64,000 nt of DNA from Stomoxys calcitrans (taxonomy: Eukaryota > Arthropoda > Insecta > Diptera > Muscidae). The notes under the pieces are model-generated. The model worked only from the letters and a program-made list of their open reading frames with translations. It did no database searches and was not told where the DNA came from. The number at the start of each line of letters is the position of its first letter. Position 1 is the first letter of the stretch. The translations under genes and the position numbers were made by a program. Below, piece by piece: positions 1-11,190 of this stretch. The stretch covers positions 58,919,256-58,983,255 of the forward strand of contig NC_081554.1 of assembly GCF_963082655.1 (NCBI RefSeq). Direction: 5' to 3'.

Positions 1-495
1 CCAATGCATCCAGAAAAAGTCACAGTTTGGTGCGGTTTATGGGCTGGTGGCATCATTGGATCGAACTTCTGCAAAGATGATGCGAATCGTAAAGTAACTG
101 TGAATGGTGATGGATATCATCTCACGATAGCGCTCACCATTCACCTTTTTTGCCCAAAATGCAAGATCTTGACTTGCATGACATGTGTGCCACATGCCAC
201 ACAACACCCGTAACAATGGACTTATTGAGAGGCGAGTTCGGTGAACATTTTATTTCACATTCGGGACCGGTCAATTGCGGTCGAGCGATATAACGCAGAC
301 AAGCCCGCTTCAATTGATGCATTGGAAGACAACATTGAAGCATTTATTCGTGAGATACCGGCCGAAATGTTGGAAATAGTATCCCAAAATTTGACTAAGC
401 GGATGGCCAATTAAGGCGCAGTCACGGTCAACATTTGCATGAAATAATCTTCAAACATTAAATTATATAGACAGTACTATCGATTCAAATAAAGA
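1..495 (+). pseudogene. DD41D Tc1/mariner-type transposase remnant (C-terminal half)
   Basis: This is the back half of a transposase open at the left window edge. The first reading frame starts near the first catalytic Asp region with HPEKVTVWCGLWAGGIIG and continues through a degraded QQDGA-type segment; frameshifts follow within about 200 bases. The downstream part still encodes recognisable pieces (LLRGEFGEHFIS near 220-270, then a C-terminal segment to about 415). The 3' non-coding tail with CAAATAAAGAT at about 488 matches the tail of the copy ending near 50,090. The element is dead. Bases 496-708 show nothing recognisable. Confidence 0.8.
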
Positions 496-708
496 TTTCA
501 GATTTTCCCTCTTTCTTTCCCACTTAAATATAGGGGTTTTGAAGAGGGAAGCTACAAAAGTGGACCGATAGGGACAGCAAACAACTCCAAAATTTTTGCC
601 GCTCTTTTGACATTTCTCTTGGGAAAGGTTTGCCATTTCATGATGGAAAGATACAAAAACCAACAACAAGTCGTAATTATTAAAATTTACTACTGAAATT
701 CGGAGTCA

Positions 709-1320
709 GTGGCCTCAACAATAAGATCAACGATAAGTGGCCTCAAAGATGAGTCTCATTTCTGGCTGTGTGTACTCCATAAGTCATCATTGCATCCCGA
801 AAAAATTACTGTTTGGTGCGGTTTATGGGCCGACGGCATCATTGGTACGTACTTCTTTCGCGATTATCCAGACCGGCATGTTACTGTGTATGGGAATCGG
901 TTCCGTTCAATGATAACAGAATATTTTTGGCCTCAATTGGATGATATTGACTTGGAGGACATGTGGTTCCAACAGGATGGTGCCACAAGCCACACAGCGA
1001 ATGTCACAATCAGTTTATTGGAAACCAAGTTTGGAGAACGTGTTATTTCAAGAAATGGTCCAGTCGATTGACCGCTTCGATCGTGCGATTTGAGCCTATA
1101 GACTATTTCTTGTGGGGCTACGTTAAGTCTATGGTCTATGCCAACAAGCCAGAGACGATTGATGAACTTCGTACAAATATCGAACGCCTATTTATTTGGT
1201 TTGAAAACCATCGATAATTGGGTTCAGCAAGACTGGACTTCAGTAAGCGTGCCTGTAGTGGCCATGCAAAAGAAATCGAGTTCCATCGAACATCGAGCAT
1301 CGAGCATGTTTTAATTGAAA
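709..1320 (+). pseudogene. Second, diverged DD41D transposase remnant
   Basis: The segment runs from a KDESHFWL motif through HPEKITVWCGLWADGIIG, MWFQQDGATSHTA and PIDYFLWGYVKS. It differs from the copy at the window start at many residues, so it is a separate subfamily. Counting across the breaks, 41 residues separate the Asp of QQDGA from the Asp of PIDYF, the DD41D spacing of rosa/visitor-like elements. An in-frame TGA at about 1069 and a one-base loss near 1098 break the frame. The N-terminal DNA-binding region is missing. Confidence 0.8.
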
Positions 1321-1384
1321 CAAACTATTGTATCGCTCTTATTGAAAGACCCTTTACTTCTGAATGGTAAGAATCAAAATTAGC

Positions 1385-2345
1385 TATGTTGCAGTGCCAA
1401 CAGGGTCTTTGAGACAGCATACGAATGGGCTGTCTGAGACCCAGGGGTCTCAGTGTTAATCCAACGAAGACTGAAATTTGCTTGTTCACGAGGAAGACGA
1501 AGGTGGGCCAATTGATGCACCGCTATAGATTAGGAGTAATCTTGACTTAGTAGTGATCTTGGACAGGGAACTGTATTGAAAGTGCCACATTCTGGAGCGT
1601 ACCGAGAAGGATGTTGGGCACTATGTAGATGGGGCGTAGGCACGAAATTGGGCCTGAATCCGAGAATAGTCCACTGGCTCTACAGGAGCCTAATTAGACC
1701 AATACTTACTTACGCCTCAGTAGTTTGGTGTACTGCGTCGGAGAAAAAATGTAACGTAAGAGTAATACAACACGTTCAGAGAACATGTTGTCTTGGCTAG
1801 GTGGAGCGATAAGGGTCACGCGCACTAGGGGACTGAGGACTATGCTAGATATCTGGGCCATAGACATACAGATTAAATGTGAGGCAGCTATTGCGGATAT
1901 GAGACTTAAGGCGATGTGAGAATGGATAGAGGTTATATCCATTCGATTATACCATCGCGGTATAATCGAGGCGATAACAAGAAATCTAGAAGGGATGGAA
2001 TAGTTTTCCGATCGCATACCTGAGACAACACTTATGACCACAGTCTTGGAGTGGCGGAACTCTGGTTTTTCCATATGGAAGTTCTTACTTCAGGGATGGA
2101 TCAAAGCTAGACGATAAAGTGGGCCTGGGGGTCTACATTGAGAACCCAGGAACTGAGATCTGTTTTTTACTGCATGACCACATTTAAATGTCTTTCGCTA
2201 TCACAACAGGACACATGGGACTACGAGCTCACTTATGTAAAATAGGTGCGGCAAGTTATATCATTTGTAGAGCATGTGGGGAAGATGATGAGAAGTTGCA
2301 CAGCGGGATAGAAACGAAAAGACTAGTCAAATTTGAACAGAGAGA
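1385..2345 (+). pseudogene. Non-LTR retrotransposon remnant: RT C-terminus, start of RNase H, zinc region
   Basis: Frames between stops read as the post-palm region of a non-LTR reverse transcriptase: a YLGVILDRELYWKCHI-like stretch near 1545-1590, then LNPRIVHWLYRSLIRPILTYASVVW (1651-1730) and an RVIQHVQRTCCLG helix. About 2085-2200 encodes an RNase H start (DGSKLDDKVGLGVYIEN). The frame then jumps to a C-terminal zinc-type segment (GHMGLRAHLCKIGAAS..ICRACGEDDE, about 2205-2295), so most of RNase H is deleted. The RT active site is also absent. RNase H is typical of I, LOA and R1-group elements; the clade is inference. Confidence 0.75.
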
Positions 2346-2479
2346 GAGAAAACTCTTTGAAATTCAAAATGGTTAAATCTGAGGTATCATTGAGATAATG
2401 TGCAATAATTCGAACGGAAATATCTTATTAATTCTTTTTGAATTTTCCAGATATAAGTGTCCTGAAAAATATTTAAAAA

Positions 2480-3283
2480 TAAATTATGCGGCTTGTAAGG
2501 ACTCAAGAAGTCTAATCGGGAGATGGGTTTATATGGGAGCTATATCAGGTTATACGCCGATTTGGGCCGTAATTAGTATTGGGGCTTTCAGGGCCTCAAG
2601 AAGTTGTTGGAAGTGGTAACAGAACAAGGCATGCAAAATTTCTGCCAAAGCAGACAAAAATTGCGGCTTGTAAGGACTTAAGAAGTCAAATCGGCAGATC
2701 GGTTTATAAGGGAGCTATATCTGGTTATAGACAGATTTGGACCGTACCTGGCACTGTTGTTGGAAGTCATAAGGAAATTTCGGCCAAATCGGACAAAAGT
2801 TGCGGCTTGTAAAGGCTCAAGAAATGAAATAGGGAGATCGGTTTATATGGGAGCTACATCAGGTTATAGACTGATTTGGACCGTATCTGGCACAATTGTT
2901 TGGAGTTATAACAGAACATTACATGCACAATTTCAGCCAAATCGGACAAACATTGTGGCTTGTAAGGGCTAAATAAGTTAAATCGGGAGATCGGTTTATA
3001 TGGGGGCTATATCTAAATCTGAACCGATATGACCCACTTGTAATCCCCAACCACCAAAATCAATATGATGTGCCTGTGAAAATTTTCAAGCGGTTAGCTT
3101 TACGCGTTCGACCGCTATCGTGATTTCGATAGACGGACGGACATGGCTAGATCGACACAAGACGTCGAGACGATTAAGAATAAATATATTTTATGGGGTC
3201 TTAGACGAATATTTCGAGGTGATACAAACGGAATGACTAGATTACGATATCCCCATCCTATGGTGGTGGGTATAAAAACATAA
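2480..3283 (-). mobile_element. DINE-1/Helentron-like element with internal tandem units
   Basis: Four units of about 150-160 bp contain GGTTTATATGGGAGCTATATC and AAATTTCAGCCAAATCGGAC-type blocks. They are followed by the conserved core (GACGGACGGACATGGCTAGATCGAC near 3132-3155) and a terminal GGTGGTGGGTATAAAAA motif at about 3263. This is the reverse orientation of the complete copy at 18.8-20.4 kb. It encodes no protein; short frames across the units are incidental. Confidence 0.7.
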
Positions 3284-3469
3284 GCCAGAATGGAGAATCT
3301 GGGCTTTTTAATTTGAGAACTCGAGGGGTTTTTCTAAAAAGCAGGTCTAGGTCAAAATTGCAAAAATAAAAATCGTATATCCCCGAAACTGGTAGAGGTA
3401 TCGTAGAACTCAAGCAGACTTTTTGAATAGGTTTCTTAGCACTATCTAGCAAGAAATTCCACCACAAAC

Positions 3470-3670
3470 AAATATTTGGAGGCCCAAAAGGCATCCGGAC
3501 AAACTAAGGCCTTGAGACTTTGCACGCGATCTCGCTAATACATCAGATTTAACCGCTCCAAATTTCAAAGAGATATCTCTTAGCGTTCTCTCAATATTTG
3601 AAAATCGTACCACGTCATATTTTTTACTAGTTTTTTTTTTGATTTTCTACCACTGTGCGACAGTATGGTT
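3470..3670 (+). repeat. Unclassified interspersed repeat, copy 1 (empty site)
   Basis: The block carries GCACGCGATCTCGCTAATA and AAAGAGATATCTCT, ending in TTTTCTACCACTGTGCG. Diverged copies lie at 16,060-16,200 and at 18,650-18,825 plus 20,441-20,480. This copy has an uninterrupted T-run near 3620 where the third copy carries a complete DINE-like insertion. It has no coding potential that I recognise. Bases 3284-3470 show nothing recognisable. Confidence 0.6.
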
Positions 3671-3734
3671 TTCCATCTAAGGACGTAGAAGTCGGATAGC
3701 CGATCTGCTGCGATTATGGACGGAGACTACAGCC

Positions 3735-4470
3735 CAAGACCTTAATAAGTACTGAAGCGATGACGTAGAAGGATTTACAGCGCAAGACCTTGATAAGTAT
3801 TCACATGAGGACGGAGAAGGATTTAATAAGCGAAATCTTGGGAGGATTCTATGCCGGAGACCTTAATAAGCACTCACGCGAGGACGTGGAAGGATCTTCA
3901 ACACAAGACTTTGAGAAGTATTCACGCGAGGACGGGGAAGGATCTAAAACGCGAGATCTTGGTAGGATTCTATGCCGGAGACCTTAAAAATTACTCCACC
4001 GAGGACGTGAAAGGATCGACAACGCGAGACTTTAATAAGCACTAAAGCGAGGATTTGGGAGTATTCGACGGACATGGAGGGATTACCAGTATTCTACAGT
4101 ATTACGAGGAGACCTGAGTAAGTACTCCAGTAAGGATACGGGAGGATTGCTAGGATTCTACAGAAGACCTTATTAAGAATATCGATGAGGTTACGGTAGG
4201 ATTATTAGGATTTTACGCGAGTAAAAGGAGACCTGAGTAAGTATTCAAATAAGGGAACGTTAGGATTACTAGAATTCTAAGGACACATGAGAATACGGCT
4301 GGATTACTAGAATTCTAAGGAGACCTGAGTGAGTACTTCATTGATTCTATGGGATTACAAGGGAACTGGGTAAGGAGACCTGTGTGAGTACTACAATGAG
4401 GATACGGCAGGATTACTAGGATTCAACGGCATTACAAGGAACCTGGGTAAGTAGTCCAGTAAGAATACTA
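3735..4470. repeat. Degenerate minisatellite (GAGGACG..GGAT / GACCTTAATAAG)
   Basis: Blocks such as GAGACCTTAATAAGCACTC and GAGGACGTGGAAGGAT alternate at roughly 60-70 bp spacing from 3735 to about 4060. They degrade to a GGATTACTAGGATTCTA and GGAGACCTGAGTAAGTA pattern up to about 4470. Short open frames inside are repeats of DLNKHSRED-like peptides and are not genes. Confidence 0.65.
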
Positions 4471-4711
4471 CAGGTTTGCACAGGATTAGGAGAAGATCGC
4501 TGGCTTTTTGATACCTGCTTCACTGCCACGCACAGAAAGTACCAATTCGCGTGGCTCCTTTTTATACCTAGACCCATTCACATGTTGGGTGGGAGCAATC
4601 AAAACACATGCTGACCAATGTCACAATCGACGAATACATCGCCATTGGCAGGTGAGCTTCTCTGCCAAAGGTAGAGACGCATTCATGGAAAATTAAGAAA
4701 CAATCTAAGAA

Positions 4712-4972
4712 GTCGGAGGTTGGCATGCCCGCATATGACCCTAAACGCCTGGGTTCGAATCCTGACGAAAACATCAGGAAAATTTTCAGCGGTGTTTATT
4801 CCCTCCTAATGCTGACAACATTTGTGAGGTACAATGCCATGTAAAAACTACTCTCCAAAGAGGTGTCGTACGCCGATCGGAGTCGGCTATAAAATCAGAC
4901 TGCACTCATTGATATATTAGAAGTTTGCCCCTGTTCCTTAGTGGAATGTTCATGGGCAAAATTTTCAAAAAT
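4712..4972 (+). mobile_element. tRNA-derived SINE, near full length
   Basis: The tRNA-like head includes a perfect Pol III B box (GGTTCGAATCC, about 4753). The SINE body follows (GCTGACAACATTTGTGAGGTA, CTCTCCAAAGAGGTGTCG, GCACTCATTGATATATTAG) and ends in TTCATGGGCAAAATTT. The A-box region is degraded. At least thirteen copies or fragments of the same family occur in the window. Confidence 0.8.
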
Positions 4973-5699
4973 TTGTTGACGATTTTCGTCATCACAGACT
5001 ATTACAGTATTTCCAGATGTCACAAATTCAGCTTACCATCTATTCCATGGTACCGTGCATTAAACACAGTGCATTGAATAACCACGCAAAGCAAAAGACT
5101 TTGGAGTAAGTACAGCATCAGCAGCAGCAGCAGGAACATCAAAAGCCAAAGAATGTGTACAAAGCAGATGCAAAAGGATAATGATATTGCCAGCAATATG
5201 TTGTCCTTGCGTTTGCTTTTTTTCCCTACCGTTGTCTTTGTCGCTGTCGTCATCTTCGTTGTACATACGTTGTAGGAGCTTATAGTGGCTGTTGTTCCTG
5301 CTGCAGCCACAGCGAATGATAGGGATGCTGTTGTTATGAGTACTGGCTGGTTTGTTAGTGTGTGCGTGCGTGTTTGTGTGTTTGGGCATGTAATATACAG
5401 AATTGTTTATATTGTAATAAAGCTGATTTATAAAGTTGAGACAAACAGAAAACAACTGTAATAATATCATCGGCTTCAGAAATCAGATGAATATGACTTA
5501 TATAATAATAAGAAGATGGCGCAGGGGGAGGAGAGAGGGCTTACACTTACACACTGTGAACAACATTTCCTTCTCAAACACTCATACATGGTTTATTCAC
5601 ACACCCGCAAGGCTATTTGCGGGTAAATGGGAAGCAACGAAATTTTTATCATTTGTTCCGGAAAAAAAGGTTTCCATAAGGAAAAAAAAGTGGGTATAT
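4973..5699. other. Sequence without recognisable gene or repeat
   Basis: GCA-rich and AT-rich unique-looking DNA with CAGCAGCAGCAG runs (about 5110-5130) and a GTGTGCGTGCGTGTTTGTGTG stretch (about 5358). Overlapping frames of 96-136 codons on the minus strand show low-complexity composition and no family resemblance. Confidence 0.5.
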
Positions 5700-6778
5700 G
5701 GGGGGAAATTTCATGAAAATTTTGTCTTTAGAGAAAATTTCATGAAAATTTTGCCTTTAAGGAAAATTTCAAAGAAATTTTGCGTTTAAGGAAAATTTTA
5801 AGGAAATTTTGTCTTTAGAGGAAATTTCATGGAAATTTTGTCTTTAGAGTAAATTTCACGAAAATTTTGTCTTTAGAGAAAATTTCATGGAAATTTTGTC
5901 TTTAGAGAAAATTTCATGGAAATTTTGTCTTTAGAGAAAATTTTATGGAAATTTTGTAGGTCGAGAAAATTTCATGGAAATTTTGTCTTTGGAGAAAATT
6001 TCATGGAAATTTTGTCTTTGGAGAAAATTTCATGGAAATTTTGTCTTTGGAGAAAATTTCCATGAAAAAATTTTATGGAAATTTTGTCTTTAGAGAAAAT
6101 ATCATGGAAATTTTGTCTTTAGAGAAAATTTCATGGACATTTTGTCTTTAGAGAAAATTTCATGGAAATTTTGTCTTTAGAGAAAATTGCATGGAATTTT
6201 GTCTTTAGAGAAAATTTCATGGAAATTTTGTCTTTAGAGAAAATTTCATGGAAATTTTGTCTTTAGAGAAAATTTCATGGAAATTTTGTCTTTAGAGAAA
6301 ATTTCATGGAAATTTTGTCTTTAGAGAAAATTTCATGGAAATTTAGTCTTTAGAGAAAATTTCATGGAAATTTTGTCTTTAGAGAAAATTTCATGGAAAT
6401 TTTGTCTTTAGAGAAAATTTCATGGAAATTAAGTCTGTAGAGAAAATTTCATGGAAATTAAGTCTGTAGAGAAAATTTCATGGAAATTTAGTCTTTAGAG
6501 AAAATTTCATGGAAATTTTGTCTTTAGAGAAAATTTCATGGAAATTTTGTCTTTAGAGAAAATTTCATGGAAATTTTGTCTTTAGAGAAAATTTCATGGA
6601 AATTTTGTCTTTAGAGAAAATTTCATGGAAATTTTGTCTTTAGAGAAAATTTCATGGAAATTTTGTCTTTAGAATAAATTTCAAGAAAATTTTGTCTTTA
6701 GAGAAAATTTCATGGAAATGTTGTTTTTAGAGAAAATTTCATGGAATTTCATGGAAATTTTGTCTTTAGAGAAAATTT
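5700..6778. repeat. 29-bp minisatellite, about 37 copies
   Basis: A head-to-tail array of a 29-bp unit containing AGAGAAAATTTCATGG and AAATTTTGTCTTT. The central copies are almost identical; the first few (5700-5860) and last two are more diverged. Variants such as AAGTCTGTAG at about 6430-6465 occur in adjacent units, showing local homogenisation. It carries no gene. Confidence 0.95.
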
Positions 6779-7261
6779 TGCCTGCCATTCAAAATAAATC
6801 CCTCGATGGAAATAAAACGAAATCCTCGTTACAAAAACTCTTGAATTTTCCACTTTGGTTACAATGGAGATAATGTTGTTGGCTGATTTTAGCTTTAGCT
6901 TCAGCTCTAGTTGAAACTGGAAAATTCATGAGCATACAAAAGTTTCTTAATCATGATAATGTTCATGCCTGGAGTTTTGGAATAAATGCAAGGAATATTA
7001 ATATGGTTATTTTCGGCTTATGATATACTTTCGTGTTGGGATGGGGAATGTTTGTGGAGTATCAGCAGCTTTGTGCTGCAACTCGATTGTGAGTTTTCCC
7101 GGAGCTAAGGAATTGTTTTAAATAACAACATGAGTATTGTAAGTGAGGAATGTGCTCCATTTTTCCAGCAATTTGTTGAGGCACATGGAATATGTAAAGA
7201 TGTTTTCGGATGTCGAAAAGCCTAACATAAGTCATTGTGTCAAATTTTAGCGAAATCGAAT
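6779..7261. other. Sequence without recognisable feature
   Basis: AT-rich unique-looking DNA between the 29-bp minisatellite and a DINE-like array. No splice-flanked coding segment, RNA gene or transposon terminus is apparent. Confidence 0.4.
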
Positions 7262-8290
7262 TATAAATGCGCATTTTATGACGCCAAGACCTTAAATCGA
7301 GAGATCGGTCTATATGGTAGGTATATCCAAATCTGGACCGATATGTGCCAAATTGAAGAAGGATGTCGAAGGGCCTAACGAAACTCCCTGTCTCAAATTT
7401 TGCCGAGATCGGACAATAAATGCGCCTTTTATGGGCTCAAAAACGTTAAATCGAGAGATCGGCATTTATAGCAGCTATACCCAAATCTGGACGGATCTGG
7501 TCCAAATTGCAGATAGTTGTTCAAGTGCCTAACGCAACTCACTGCCCCAAATTTCGGAGAAATCGGACAATAAATACGCCTTTTATGGCCTCAAAACCTT
7601 AAATCGAGAGATCGGTCTATAAAGCAGCTATATCCAAATCTGAACCGATCTTGACCAAATGGCAGAGAGATATCGAGGGGCCTAACACAACTTGCTGGGC
7701 CAAATTTCGGCGAAATCGTACAATAAATGCGCCTTTTTGGGCCTAATACCTTAGATCGGTCTATATGGCAGCTATATCCAAATCTGGACCGATCTTGGCC
7801 AAATTGCAGAAACAAGTCGAGGGGCCGAACATAACTCACTGTCCCAAATTTCGGCGAAATCGGACAATAAATGCGCTTTTTATGAGCCAAAGACTCTTAA
7901 GCGAGAGACCAAGACTTTAAATCGGCGGATCATAGGTCGATAAGGCAGCTATATCGAAATCTGGACCGATCTGGGCCAAATTGAAGAAGGATGACGAAGG
8001 GCCTAACACAACTCACTGTCCCAAATTTCGGCAAAATCGAATAATAAATGTGGTTTTTAGGGGCCTAAGACCTTAAATCAGCGGATCGGTCTACATGGGG
8101 GCTATATAAAGATATAGTCCGATATAGCCCATCTTCGAACTTAACCTGCTTATGGACCAAAAAAAAAAATAATCTGTGTAAAGTTTCAGCTCAATATCTC
8201 TACTTTTAAAGACTGTAACGTGATTTCAACAGACAGACGGACAGATGGACGGACAGATGGATGTGCTTGGATCTTGGGAACCCACCACCA
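7262..8290 (-). mobile_element. DINE-like element, CCTAACACAACTCACTG subfamily
   Basis: Five to six units of about 153-158 bp carry GAGAGATCGGTCTATATGG, CCTAACACAACTCACTGTC and CGGACAATAAATGCGCC. They end in a core remnant with GACAGACGGACAGATGGACGG (about 8234) and a GGGAACCCACCACCATGGA terminal block (8278). This subfamily also fills 25.4-27.1 kb and 39.4-40.0 kb in the opposite orientation. Confidence 0.7.
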
Positions 8291-9134
8291 TGGATTTTGC
8301 TAAAATATGGGAGCTATATCTGGTTATAGACCGGTTGGAACGTACTTGACACAGTTGTTAAGAGTCATAAAAGAACACTATGTGCAAAATTTCAGCCAAA
8401 TCGGACAAAAATTGCGGCTTCCAGGTGCTCAAGAAATCAAATCTCTAGATCGGTTTATGTGAGAGCTTTATCAGGTTATAGACTGATTTGGACGGTACTT
8501 GGTATAGTTGTTGGGTCATAACAGAACACTATGTTCAAAATTTCAGGCAAGTTGGATAAAAATTGAGGCTTCCAGGGGCTCAAGAAGTCAAATCGGGAGA
8601 TTGGTTTATATGGAAACTATATCAGGTTCTTGACTGATTTAAACGATACTTGACACAGTATTTGGAAATCTTAACAGAACAGTATGTGCAAAATTTCAGC
8701 CAATAGGACAAAACTTCCAGGACTCAAGAAGTCAAACCGGAAATCGGTTTATATGGGAGCTACATCAGGTTATAGACCGATCTGGACTAAAAAAGGTCGT
8801 TGAAAGTTGTAACAGAACACAATGTTCAAAATTTCAGACAAATGGTTGAAAATTTAGGCTCCCAGCAGCTCAAGAAGTCAAATCGGGAGATCGGTTTATA
8901 TGTGAGCTATATCTAAATCTGAGGCGATATGGCCCATTTGCAATTCCCAATGACCTACATCAATATTAAGTATCTGTGCAGAATTTCAAGCAACTAGCTT
9001 TACGCGTTCGACCGCTATCGTGATTTTGACAGATGGGTGGACGGACATGGCTAGATCGAATCAGAATGTCGAGACGATCCAGAATATATGTACTTTCCTG
9101 TATGTGAATTTTTATACCCCCCACCGAGGGATGG
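8291..9134 (-). mobile_element. DINE-like element, GGGAGCTATATCAGG subfamily
   Basis: Four or five units contain TATGGGAGCTATATCAGGTTATAGACC-type sequence. They are followed by the core (GACGGACATGGCTAGATCGA, about 9040) and the terminal TTTTTATACCCCCCACC block at about 9109. It abuts the previous DINE-like copy and then a DD41D remnant. Confidence 0.7.
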
Positions 9135-9400
9135 TCCGAACGTGAAGTAAAATGTTCACCGAACTCGCCTCTCAACAAGTCCTTTGTTACGGGTGCTGTG
9201 TGGCATTTGGCAGCGTCTTATTGAAATCACATGTCATGCAAGTCAAGCGCTTGCATTTTGGGCAAAAAATGTTGGATATCATCCCACGATAGCGCACACC
9301 ATTTACAGTTACGTTATGATTTGCCTCATCTTTGAAGAAGTACGACCCAATGATGCCACCAACCCATAAATCGCACCAAACTGTGACTTTTACTGGATGC
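9135..9400 (-). pseudogene. DD41D transposase, C-terminal part, left half of an interrupted copy
   Basis: On the minus strand the segment encodes MHPVKVTVWCDLWVGGIIG, then a degraded equivalent of the QQDGA segment, and a DLLRGEFGEH-type stretch. It stops abruptly at about 9400, where Helitron-like sequence begins. The 5' end of the same type of element, on the same strand, resumes at about 11,023. Confidence 0.75.
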
Positions 9401-11022
9401 ATTTGATATCGGAAGGGGGGGGGCAAACCCTCCCCCTTACCCCTAAAGTTCTACCTAAAAATAAAAGTGGACGGATCGGGACAATATGGGATTCAAATAA
9501 AAGGTATTCAAAAGAAGAGTACGAGTTGGGTGCAAGTACCTGGGGGGCCGCCCCAGCCCCAAAACCCCTTAAAATAGGTTTATTTGACGATCTTGACAAT
9601 ATGGGACTCAAATGAAAGATATGGGACAATATGGGATTCAAATAAAAGGTTTTCAAAAGAAAAGTTCGAGTTGGGTGCAAGTACCTGGGGGGCCGCCCCA
9701 GCCCCAAAACCCCTTTAAAATAGGTTTATTTGACGATCTTGACAATATGGGATTCAAATGAAAGATATTCGGGAGTAGTTTACGAATATGGTCAGAAAGT
9801 AGAAATTGGCTTTATGATTTATTAATATCGGAAGGGGGACGGACCCTCCCCCTTAACTCAAAATCAAAATAGCACCGATCCGGACAATATAGGTATCAAG
9901 TGAAAGGTATTGGAGAGAAAAATACGAATATCGTATTAACATTTGGGTCTAAGCCCAAAACTCCCCCAAACAGACATATTGGACGTTCATTTCAATATGG
10001 GGCTCAAATGAAAGGTATTCGGGAGTAGATTTCGAATCTGGCATACAAAATCAGATCGAAGTATAGGGGGTCACGCCACCTCTCAAAAAACCCATTAGTC
10101 CCCTTATGACTATATGATACTTGGCGGAACCGCTTCTCTTACAATTTTCATAGATTGTGTACGTTTGTCTGGAAGGAAACATAGGCAATGTAATTTTTAG
10201 ATATTGGGTGAAGGCGGACCCCCCCTTTTTCCCAAAAGTGGTCCGATGGCCACAATAAGGGTATCAAATGAAAGGTATTGGAGACCAGAAAACAAATATG
10301 GTATTGAAATTTGGGTCCAAGTACCCAGCGGGCACCCCAACCCCAAAACTCATCTAAAGAGATATATATGCGAAGTTCATGTCAATATGGGACTCAAATG
10401 AAAAGTATTAGGCAGTAGATTACAAATATGTCATAAAACATTAGGTCCAAGTAATGGGAGGTCGCCCCCCCTTAATACTCCCAAATGGGCATATTATCCG
10501 ACCATGGGTATATAGGACTTAAATGAAAGGTATTAGGAAGTAGATTACGAATATGACATTAAAATTTGTGTTCATGTCTAGGTGGCGCTTTTTTTCCTAA
10601 AGATACGTCAAATTGGTTATTTGACCCATTAGGACAATATGGGACTCAAATGAATGGTATTTGAGTGTAGAAAACGAATTTGATATCCAATGTGGGGGTC
10701 AAGTGTTTTGGGGTACGCCCTAAAGCATCCCCTAAACTGAACTTGATTTCCGTTGGGAATAAAGAACGAATTTGATATTTATTTTCAGTGCAAAGTGCCG
10801 ATGGTCGCACCAGCCCCAAAACACCCTCCAAACGGTGTTCATATTTACCGGCCATGGCAATATGGGGCTCAAATTAAAGGGATTTGGAAGAGCAGCACGA
10901 ATTTGATATCCATATTTGAGTCGAAATGTTTGAGGTGCCATCCGCATTCAGGGCGAAGTGTTCCCACCCTAAAAATATATTAGAGAGTTAAAGAAGGCGC
11001 AGCGGAGTGTGTCCGGTTCGGC
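9401..11022 (+). mobile_element. Helitron-like repetitive element inserted in a DD41D element
   Basis: The body is a series of degenerate units containing CAATATGGGACTCAAATGAA, AAAGGTATT, GAATTTGATATCC and CCACCCC-type blocks. It ends with AAAGAAGGCGCAGCGGAG and a GC-rich tail. The same tail elsewhere (24,000-24,016) finishes in CTAG. With TCTTATATA-type starts in other copies, this fits Helitron-style TC...CTAG termini; the class is inference. This copy has no 5' head. The short frames are not genes. Confidence 0.6.
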
Positions 11023-11190
11023 TCGTTTGGTAATAAAATTCAATAATTTGCAAGTGTTGTTCGTTTGTAAGACGATTCATGGTTAAATTTTAAACAAAAC
11101 TGAAGATGTTTGACGGTGAAACAAAACACGAAACGTGCGTGAGCTGCTTAAACCAGTATAGCCAAAAAGATAATAGCTAAATTATCATCC
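11023..11190 (-). pseudogene. DD41D element, 5' end, right half of the interrupted copy
   Basis: Read on the minus strand this is the 5' untranslated region and start of a DD41D transposase: GCTCACGCACGTTTCGTG, then an ATG followed by NRLTNEQ-like and LQIIEFYYQ residues. It matches the copies at 48.9 and 49.3 kb base for base over long stretches. The coding sequence stops at the Helitron-like junction. Confidence 0.75.

Noticed and set aside
5020..5470. Minus-strand frames of 96 and 136 codons with Leu/His-rich stretches
   Set aside because: Composition follows CAG/TTG simple sequence; no family resemblance.
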